A stretch of 64,000 nt of DNA from Dongia deserti (GTDB lineage Bacteria; Pseudomonadota; Alphaproteobacteria; Dongiales; Dongiaceae). This document shows positions 58,284 to 64,000 of this stretch, piece after piece. A program made the position numbers and the translations under genes. Every line of letters starts with the position of its first letter. Position 1 is the stretch's first letter. A model generated the notes under the pieces. It was not told the DNA's origin. It saw only the letters and a list, made by a program, of their open reading frames with translations, and did no database searches. The stretch spans positions 124,001-188,000 of the forward strand of contig NZ_QORW01000009.1 of the NCBI RefSeq assembly GCF_003574735.1, written 5' to 3'.

Positions 58284-59264
58284 GTGACAAAGACGCTCCT
58301 GGTGAGCACTGCTCTCTTGGGTGTGGGCGCGATGGCAAGCCCGGCGGCCGCAATCGATGATGTGGCGCTGAGCCCTGGTGGCTTCTTCGAGAACGCCTAC
58401 ATGGCGACATCCGATGATAGCGGCGAAGGCGATCTCGGATACGAGCAGGTTTCCGGCAGCTTCGGCGAAGTCCGCGTCGGCGCCGACGATGCGCTCCCCA
58501 ATACCTGTGTGGTTGCCCCTGGCGGCACCAGCCACTTCTCGGCCTTCGCCCTCAATCCGTGGGATCCGGACGCGCTGACCTCCAGTGCATGCGCAGGCGT
58601 TGACAACACAGACGACGCGCAGACCTTCGTCTACATGACGCCAGCTTTCGCCGGCTTCCAGCTCGCGCTGTCGTACATGTCCCGCGGCGGTACTGAGGTG
58701 GATGCTGCGCGCGGGCTGACTGGGTTGCCGACCGGTCCCCAGGACGAACCGCGCCAGGATGTCCTGCTCTACAGCACGTATTCGTTCGAGGGCGACGGCT
58801 GGGACTTGAGCGCCGGCTTGGGCTCATCGTTCGCGGGTGAAGCCAGCCAGGAGGCTGGCCCCGACCGCAGCGAGCAAACGTTCTACCAGGCGGGCTTGAA
58901 TCTCACTGTCGGCGATTTCGCGGCCGGCGCCGTGTTCGAATACTACAAGGACCTGGTCGACCGGAACCTGACCGATCTCGACCGCTGGGTCGCAGGCGCG
59001 GGCATCGCCTACACGATGGACGCCTGGACGTTCGGTGCGCAATACGCGCACATGGACCAGAACGGGGACGCCGCGGCCGACGAGCTTCAGCAGGATCGCT
59101 TTTCGCTGACCGGTAGCTATGCGTTCGGCCCGGGCGTCAACATCGACGGCGAGATCGGCTATCGGTGGATCGAGGCCGATCCGGAGGCCGACACCACCGA
59201 GGGCATCGAGGCGGACGACGGCAGCGCGCTCGAGATCGGTATCGGCACCAACTTCACGTTCTAG
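58284..59264 (+). CDS. Outer-membrane porin, paralogue 2, with internal deletion
   Basis: A 326-residue porin starting at the GTG at 58284 (GGGAG at 58274), giving the signal peptide MTKTLLVSTALLGVGAMASP, cut near AAA-ID. It ends FTF as the others do and keeps the central HFSAFALNPW and NTDDAQTFVYMTPAFAGFQL segments plus the cysteine pair. In the first part, about 46 residues present in the other three copies (from the first acidic loop through the VELEAE strand to the next WVFF strand) are missing. GEGDLGYEQ is joined directly to VSGSFGEVRVG. The loss is in frame. It would remove about two to three beta strands, so the barrel must be rearranged or the protein non-functional. Confidence 0.85.
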   Translation: MTKTLLVSTALLGVGAMASPAAAIDDVALSPGGFFENAYMATSDDSGEGDLGYEQVSGSFGEVRVGADDALPNTCVVAPGGTSHFSAFALNPWDPDALTSSACAGVDNTDDAQTFVYMTPAFAGFQLALSYMSRGGTEVDAARGLTGLPTGPQDEPRQDVLLYSTYSFEGDGWDLSAGLGSSFAGEASQEAGPDRSEQTFYQAGLNLTVGDFAAGAVFEYYKDLVDRNLTDLDRWVAGAGIAYTMDAWTFGAQYAHMDQNGDAAADELQQDRFSLTGSYAFGPGVNIDGEIGYRWIEADPEADTTEGIEADDGSALEIGIGTNFTF

Positions 59265-59715
59265 CGTGCGCCACACCTGCGCCCGACCGCGCGACTCGCT
59301 CGGCGCGAGCGTTGCCTCCTGAGATGGGATGACAGCCGCAGCACTGCGCCGATTTGCGCTTGTACCGAAAAGTCACCCCGTACGTTGCATGATGTCCACG
59401 GTGGCGTGACGTGGGCTGATCGTGGCCCGCCGCAATCGCGCAGGTGAGTCCCGTATCCCCTTCTGATCCTTGGCCAAACGGCCAAAATTCCCTGCACCTA
59501 TTGTCAGCATCTTTCAATTATCGTAACCGTGCAGGTTACGGCTAAGAGTTGTAAATTCCTAATCCGGCTCGCAAGAAGGGTTTTGTTTTACAACCACTTA
59601 TCGCTTGAGGCCCAGGTAAAGGTTCCGCCAATCTCCGCCCGCCTGCTTCGAAGCGCGTTCTAGGGGGACGTTTCAGCAGCCGATTCAGCGCCTTGCCATT
59701 TGAGGGAGTCCCCCA
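59265..59715. other. 451-bp leader/promoter region of porin 3
   Basis: No gene seen. Two inverted repeats stand out: TTGGCC (59470-59475) with GGCCAA (59480-59485), and CGTAACC (59522-59528) with GGTTACG (59534-59540). From about 59500 to 59600 the DNA is much richer in A and T than its surroundings. These features suit a regulated promoter and an upstream operator. Confidence 0.5.
59297..59311 (+). terminator. Short hairpin after porin 2
   Basis: CGCTCG (59297-59302) and CGAGCG (59306-59311) form a perfect 6-bp stem with the loop GCG, 33 bp past the stop codon. No strong T tract follows. Confidence 0.4.
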
Positions 59716-60924
59716 ATGAAAAGAATTACCCTTTTGGGAAGCACCGCCTTGGTCGGTGCAGGGATGATGGCCAACCCCGCCATGGCTGCCGACGGAATCA
59801 AGCTCGGCCTCGGCGGCTTCTTCCGCACCGCCTACATGGCGACCTTCGATGACGACAGCGAAGGTGAACTCGGCAATGAGCGGAACACGGATGGTGTGTT
59901 CAGCGACGCTGAAATCTATTTCGACGGCGAAACCACGCTGGACAACGGCCTCACCGCCGGCGCGCATGTCGAGCTGGAGGGCGAGCAAAGCACCGACCAG
60001 ATCGACGAAGCCTATGTGTTCTTCTCCGGCGGATTCGGCGAAATGCGCGCCGGATCGCAGGACGATGCGCTGGCGGGTTCCTGCCTTCTGCCGCCGGGCG
60101 GCACGGCCAACTTCTCGGCCTTCTCGCCGAACCAGTGGGGCGCCAACAACGATGGACTCGCGACGACTGGCAATGCGGCGGTCGGCGGTGTCGTCGGCCT
60201 GACCTCCAACGCAGCGTGCATCGGAGTCGATGACAACGAGGACGCCCAGAAGCTCGTCTACATCACGCCAAGCTTCGGCGGGTTCCAGCTCGCTCTGTCC
60301 TATACGCCGAACGGCGGCGATGAGACCCATGAGGAGTTCGGCGGCCCCCATATCGGCATGCCGATCAATGAAGACGCGGAATCGCGCCACAATTTCGCAG
60401 CCTACGCGACCTACACCTATGAAGGCGACGGCTGGGGCTTGAGCGCCGGCGGCGGCGGATCCTTCGAAGGGCACGTGGAACAGAGCAACGGTGCGCCTGA
60501 CCGCGACGAGCAGAAGTTCTATCAAGCGGCCTTGAATCTCACTTTCGGTCAGTTCGCGATCGGCGGTGTGTTCGAGTACTACAATAACCTGCTGGACCAG
60601 GGTTCGTTCATCAACGCCGATGGCGACCTGATCGGCGATCACAATGTCGATGCCTGGGTTGCGGGCGGCGGCGTGGCCTACACGCTGGATGCCTGGACCT
60701 TGGGTGCTCAATACTCCCACCAGGATGCCGACGACGATGGTGGCGACGGCGTCGACTTCACCATGGATCGCGCTGTCCTCACCGCCGACTACGCGCTCGG
60801 CCCCGGCATCAATCTAGACGGCGAGGTCGGCTACAGCTGGATCGATACCAGCCCCGAGGCCGGCGACAATATCGATGACTACGATGCCTTGGAGATCGGT
60901 ATCGGCACTGCGCTCACGTTCTAG
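59716..60924 (+). CDS. Outer-membrane porin, paralogue 3
   Basis: A 402-residue porin with signal peptide MKRITLLGSTALVGAGMMAN, cleavage PAMA-AD. It is closest to paralogue 1: GIKLGLGGFFRTAYMATFDD, acidic loop DDDSEGELGNERNTDG, ANFSAFSPNQWGAN, then GLTSNAACIGVDDNEDAQKL and the C-terminal ALEIGIGTALTF. The conserved cysteines are Cys123 and Cys168; an insertion TTGNAAVGGVV lengthens the loop between them. It has the longest upstream region of the group. An intrinsic terminator follows at 60973-61002. Confidence 0.9.
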   Translation: MKRITLLGSTALVGAGMMANPAMAADGIKLGLGGFFRTAYMATFDDDSEGELGNERNTDGVFSDAEIYFDGETTLDNGLTAGAHVELEGEQSTDQIDEAYVFFSGGFGEMRAGSQDDALAGSCLLPPGGTANFSAFSPNQWGANNDGLATTGNAAVGGVVGLTSNAACIGVDDNEDAQKLVYITPSFGGFQLALSYTPNGGDETHEEFGGPHIGMPINEDAESRHNFAAYATYTYEGDGWGLSAGGGGSFEGHVEQSNGAPDRDEQKFYQAALNLTFGQFAIGGVFEYYNNLLDQGSFINADGDLIGDHNVDAWVAGGGVAYTLDAWTLGAQYSHQDADDDGGDGVDFTMDRAVLTADYALGPGINLDGEVGYSWIDTSPEAGDNIDDYDALEIGIGTALTF

Positions 60925-60972
60925 CCGACCTTTCGGTCTCTGAAGTCTCATTGCGATTGCCTCCTCCCCTCT

Positions 60973-61009
60973 CCCTCTCCCAGAACCCACTGGGGGAGGG
61001 ATTTTATTT
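60973..61009 (+). terminator. Intrinsic terminator after porin 3
   Basis: TCCCTCTCCCAG (60973-60984) and CTGGGGGAGGGA (60991-61002) pair at 11 of 12 positions (one T-G pair) with a 6-base loop. The tail is TTTTATTT. Confidence 0.85.
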
Positions 61010-61137
61010 GGCGGCCCTGCCGGACTACTCCCGGCCTTCTGCTGCGGTTCTTCATCTCTTTGACATCGGCGCATAATTCAGCGAGCCTCGGTGTCGGCGG
61101 GGGCGCCAGTCCCCGCCCGAGTCCGGGGGATTGCGGA

Positions 61138-62370
61138 ATGAAACAGGGTTTGCTCAGCGCGACCGCCTTGGTTGGCGCCGGTCTGGCTGGCGGTCTGGGC
61201 GTCCTGGGGAACGCGTCGCCCGCCGTGGCAGAAAGCCCGATCCAGCTTTCGGTCGGTGGCTTCTTCCGCACCGCCTACATGGTCGTGCTGGATGACGATC
61301 GAAGCGACCCCGAGAACAACAATCAGGAGCCCGGCGACGACAGGGGCGAGGACGGCGTCTTCAGCGATGCGGAGATCCATCTGACCGGCCGGACGGTGCT
61401 CGATAACGGGCTCGAAGTCGGCGCCCGGGTCGAGCTGGAGGGCGAGACCGACGAGGACCAGATCGACGAGGCCTGGGTCTATTTCGCCGGCGGCTTCGGC
61501 GAGATCCGCATCGGCTCTGATGACGAGGCGCTGGAGAATTCCTGCATCCTGCCGCCGGGCGGCACTGCCAATTTCTCGGCCTTCTCGCCCAACCAATGGG
61601 GTGCCAACGCGCTCGGCTCCTCCCCTTTCGGCGTGGTCAGCAACAGCGCCTGCACCGGCGTCGATGACAAGGGCGACGCGCAGAAGGTGATCTACTTCTC
61701 GCCGGTGTTCTACGGCTTCCAGCTCTCGGCGTCCTACACGCCCAATCCCGATTCCGAGACGCACGACGACGGTGCCGGCCCACACACCGGCATGCCGCCA
61801 AAGACCTTCGGTGGTGCCGATCCCGATGCCGACCATGACGCCTCGGTCTATCTCACCTACAGCTACCAGGGACGGAATTGGGGCCTGACCTGGGGCGGCG
61901 GCGCGTCGTGGGAATTCGGCACGGACTCGACTGCGTCCACCGATTACGAGGACCAGGACTTCTACCAGACCGCACTCACGCTCGATATCGACCGGTTCTC
62001 GATCGGTGGTGTGTTCGAGTACTACCACGACCTCAACAGCAGCCGTTCCATCGGGTTCGACTTCAGCGAGGATCTCAACGCCTGGGTCGCCGGCGGCGGC
62101 ATCGCCTATGCCTACCGTGCGTGGACCTTCGGCGCGCAATACGCCTATCGCCAGGACACCTATCGACTGCACGTTGTGGGCTTCGACTTCAAACAGGAGC
62201 AGGTACAGCAGCGCGCGGTGGCGACCGTCAACTACGCGCTCGGGCCCGGCATCAACCTGGATGGCGAGATTGGCTATACTTGGCGGGACTGGGATCCCGA
62301 CACGGTGCTCGAGACCGACGACGATTACGATGGCCTGGAATTCGGCATCGGAACCGCTCTCACCTTCTGA
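61138..62370 (+). CDS. Outer-membrane porin, paralogue 4
   Basis: A 410-residue porin, the longest copy. The start at 61138 follows GGGGGA and gives the signal peptide MKQGLLSATALVGAGLAGGL, ending SPAVA-ES. Its first acidic loop is enlarged (DDDRSDPENNNQEPGDDRGE). The cysteine pair, ANFSAFSPNQWGAN, GDAQKVIYFSPVFYGFQLSA and the C-terminal FGIGTALTF show common descent with the other three. The strand after it (NWGLTWGGGASWEFGTDSTA) is more diverged than in copies 1 and 3. Loops differ most between copies, which suggests distinct permeant solutes or phage/antibody escape. Confidence 0.9.
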   Translation: MKQGLLSATALVGAGLAGGLGVLGNASPAVAESPIQLSVGGFFRTAYMVVLDDDRSDPENNNQEPGDDRGEDGVFSDAEIHLTGRTVLDNGLEVGARVELEGETDEDQIDEAWVYFAGGFGEIRIGSDDEALENSCILPPGGTANFSAFSPNQWGANALGSSPFGVVSNSACTGVDDKGDAQKVIYFSPVFYGFQLSASYTPNPDSETHDDGAGPHTGMPPKTFGGADPDADHDASVYLTYSYQGRNWGLTWGGGASWEFGTDSTASTDYEDQDFYQTALTLDIDRFSIGGVFEYYHDLNSSRSIGFDFSEDLNAWVAGGGIAYAYRAWTFGAQYAYRQDTYRLHVVGFDFKQEQVQQRAVATVNYALGPGINLDGEIGYTWRDWDPDTVLETDDDYDGLEFGIGTALTF

Positions 62371-62392
62371 CGCGCATCTGATATCGTTCGGC

Positions 62393-63076
62393 ATGACCTC
62401 CCACTCGCATATCGCCGCCAACCTCGCGGACGTGCAGGCGCGCATCGCGGCGCAGGCGAAGGCCTGGAACCGATCGCCCGATGACGTGCATCTGGTCGCC
62501 GTCGGCAAGACCCATTCGGCGGAGGCGATGGAGGCTGCCTTGGCCGCCGGCCATCGCCTGTTCGGTGAGAACCGCGTGCAGGAAGCGGCGGCGAAGTTCC
62601 CGGCGCTGCGCGCGCGCTATCCCGATCTGAAGCTGCACCTGATCGGCCCGTTGCAGACCAACAAGATCCGCCAGGCGATCGAGACGTGCGATGCGATCCA
62701 GACGGTGGATCGCGACAAGCTGGCGCAAGGCATCGCGGCGGAGCTGGCGAAAAGCGGCAGGCACATCGATCTCTTCATCCAGGTGAACTCCGGCGAGGAG
62801 GAACAGAAGGCCGGCATCCATCCGCGCGATGCCGACGATTTCATCCGCCGCTGCCGCGAGGAATACAAGCTGCCGATCGTCGGCCTCATGTGCATCCCGC
62901 CGGCGGACGAGCATCCCGCGCCGCACTTCGCGCTGCTTGGAGAGATCGCCAAGCGCCACGGCCTGACGCAGCTCAGCATGGGCATGAGCGGCGACTACGA
63001 GCTCGCGATCCAGATGGGCGCCACGCACGTGCGCGTCGGCACGGCGATCTTCGGGGCGCGGGAGACGAAGGCGTAG
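62393..63076 (+). CDS. YggS/PLPBP-family pyridoxal phosphate homeostasis protein
   Basis: A 227-residue TIM-barrel PLP-binding protein of the YggS (PLPBP, COG0325) family, which buffers vitamin B6 and amino acid pools and has no known catalytic turnover. The PLP lysine is in VHLVAVGKTHSAEAM (Lys39). GENRVQEAAAKF, LHLIGPLQTNK, QVNSGEEEQKAG, GLMCIPP and the C-terminal SMGMSGDYELAIQMGATHVRVG are all diagnostic, the last cited in two parts as SMGMSGDYE and GATHVRVGTAIFG. The ATG at 62393 lies 22 bp after porin 4. Length is normal. Confidence 0.95.
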   Translation: MTSHSHIAANLADVQARIAAQAKAWNRSPDDVHLVAVGKTHSAEAMEAALAAGHRLFGENRVQEAAAKFPALRARYPDLKLHLIGPLQTNKIRQAIETCDAIQTVDRDKLAQGIAAELAKSGRHIDLFIQVNSGEEEQKAGIHPRDADDFIRRCREEYKLPIVGLMCIPPADEHPAPHFALLGEIAKRHGLTQLSMGMSGDYELAIQMGATHVRVGTAIFGARETKA

Positions 63077-63102
63077 AGGCGCGCGGCCTCTACCACTCAC
63101 TC

Positions 63103-63195
63103 ATTATCCCGGCCTTGAGCCGGGATCCATCAATCCACCGCACGTGCGCCTGCGGAATGGACCCCGGCTCGCGCTTCGCTTGGCCGGGGTGACGG
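63103..63195. repeat. Intergenic palindromic repeat, copy 3
   Basis: The unit runs from ATCCCGGCCTTGAGCCGGGA, then TCCATCAATC, to GGACCCCGGC and GGCCGGGGTGACGG. It has the same GATCC/GGACCCCGG build as the repeats at 7285-7388 and 9729-9812, and lies in the gap between the convergent YggS and L,D-transpeptidase genes. Confidence 0.6.
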
Positions 63196-63205
63196 AAGAG
63201 TGTTG

Positions 63206-63721
63206 TCACGTTGCTTGAATGCGAACGGCGTCACCGACTCTGACCTGCGCCAGGATCGCGAGCAGATCCTCTCTGCGGAACGCGATGCATCCCGCGGTCG
63301 GGCCCCAATCATCGCGCGCGACATGCACGAACACGGCGCTGCCGGCGCCGGGGACGATCGGATCGTCATTGTGGCCGATCACCACGATCAGGTCGTAGAG
63401 ATGATCGTCGCGCCAGAGTTCTTCGTGGCGCGCGGGATGGGGCAGGTGGACCATCCGGTTGTAGTCCGGTGAGGCGGGATCATCGCACCAGCCGTCCGCA
63501 GGCTCGATATGGCGCGCGGGCAGCCGCGTCTCGATATGCGGCACGCGATCGGCGCGATAGAGAAGGCGACGAAAAGGGAAGCGCCCTATTGGCGTGCCGC
63601 CATCGCCCTCGCGCTTGTTGGCAATGAGGCCGGAGCGGCCCAGCGCACACGGAAAGGTACGATCGCCAAGCCGCGCAAGCCCGCGCGTCTCGCCCAGCTT
63701 CGCTTCGACGATCAGGTCCAT
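63206..63721 (-). CDS. L,D-transpeptidase (YkuD) family protein
   Basis: A 171-residue protein with the YkuD catalytic motif: the His in FVHVARDDWGPTAGCIAF (His133) and the nucleophile Cys145 in the T-x-G-C part. GRSGLIANKREGDGGTPIG at the N terminus is also typical of the family. It starts with no signal peptide (MDLIVEAKLG), so it may be cytoplasmic or exported by another route; many alphaproteobacterial members of this short type have the same start. Role: peptidoglycan cross-link formation or modification. Confidence 0.87.
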   Translation of the reverse strand: MDLIVEAKLGETRGLARLGDRTFPCALGRSGLIANKREGDGGTPIGRFPFRRLLYRADRVPHIETRLPARHIEPADGWCDDPASPDYNRMVHLPHPARHEELWRDDHLYDLIVVIGHNDDPIVPGAGSAVFVHVARDDWGPTAGCIAFRREDLLAILAQVRVGDAVRIQAT

Positions 63722-63754
63722 GACGCGAGCTTAGCAGAAGAGAAAGCGCAGCCG

Positions 63755-64000
63755 CTATTTGTTCGAACCGCGGCGGAACAATCTGGTTTCCGTGCGGTGC
63801 ACGTCATTGGCGGAGGCGGTGTTGATGCTGCCGATCTCGGCCGCGGGTTCCTCGTCCGGACCGAACAAGGCGGCGACGGCGTTGCTCGCCATGCTTTCGC
63901 CAGTCACATCGCGGAAGGCAAGGTCCACCACGGTCGAAACGGCCGCCAATGGCCCGAAGGCCACGTCGACCATGCGCGCGGCGCCATAGATCTCATCGCC
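63755..64000 (-). CDS. Unknown protein, C-terminal part (cut by window edge)
   Basis: The frame is open to the end of the window, so the start is outside. The visible 81 residues run from GDEIYGAARMVDVAFGPLAA through TVVDLAFRDVTGES to the C terminus RTETRLFRRGSNK. There is one moderately hydrophobic segment, then a Pro/Ala/Glu-rich part. I do not recognise a family. It is on the same strand as the L,D-transpeptidase, 33 bp upstream of it, so the two may be cotranscribed. Confidence 0.45.
   Translation of the reverse strand, partial: GDEIYGAARMVDVAFGPLAAVSTVVDLAFRDVTGESMASNAVAALFGPDEEPAAEIGSINTASANDVHRTETRLFRRGSNK

Noticed and set aside
60472-60482. CACGTGGAACA in porin 3 as a third parS site
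   Set aside because: Only the right part of the palindrome matches; the left part (GGG before CACGTG) breaks the consensus, so ParB binding is unlikely.

Overview
The window is chromosomal DNA of an alphaproteobacterium with high G+C. The evidence is the gene order around hemE, ppsR, maf, aroE and coaE, the mnmE-mnmG-rsmG-parA-parB block with two ParB-binding sites, the holA-lptE-leuS-DUF3576 block, HemJ in the haem pathway, and a ferrochelatase whose cysteines fit the [2Fe-2S] type. A Rhodospirillales-like lineage is plausible, but I cannot fix the genus.

Layout. 1-2.8 kb: the end of a methyltransferase, a quinone oxidoreductase, a TetR regulator and the remnant of a small antitoxin-like HTH gene. 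2.9-8.4 kb (minus strand): rho, two exported or membrane unknowns, then hemE, hemH and hemJ. 8.45-8.85 kb: a gene-free stretch with an AT-rich tract and five near-consensus DnaA boxes between hemE and ppsR, the position of the Caulobacter origin; I call it the likely oriC. 8.85-12.3 kb (plus): ppsR-maf-aroE-(small membrane gene)-coaE. 12.3-22.6 kb: accessory genes, including a CmcJ/NvfI-type oxygenase, a VOC protein with an AraC regulator, an RlmA-type methyltransferase, a cupin/AhpD pair, a GT8 plus ATP-grasp pair, DUF6065 and DUF6489 proteins, a histidine kinase with an exported oxidoreductase-fold protein, and a [2Fe-2S] ferredoxin. 22.7-28.35 kb: mnmE-mnmG-rsmG-parA-parB.

28.35-49.4 kb: a 21-kb accessory block between parB and holA. 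It holds a degenerate receiver protein, a 1605-residue RTX-type secreted protein made of four 322-residue super-repeats, a DMT transporter, a SARP-type regulator, two CadC-type regulators (one truncated), a hybrid histidine kinase, a thioredoxin-like/prolyl-hydroxylase fusion, an alpha/beta hydrolase, and two copies of an unknown 156-residue tail-anchored protein. 49.4-54.3 kb (minus): holA, lptE, leuS and a DUF3576 lipoprotein. 54.5-64 kb: a sulfotransferase, four porin paralogues in one orientation with a second thioredoxin-like/prolyl-hydroxylase fusion between the first two, a YggS-type PLP protein, an L,D-transpeptidase and a partial unknown.

The best candidate for something undescribed is the RTX/SARP locus. 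The same 11-bp-phased direct repeat, with an identical 14-mer, lies upstream of the SARP regulator and upstream of the RTX gene, which suggests one regulatory unit built around a large repeat protein. A second set of phased repeats precedes the intact CadC-type regulator. All functional statements are read from sequence; no searches were run.
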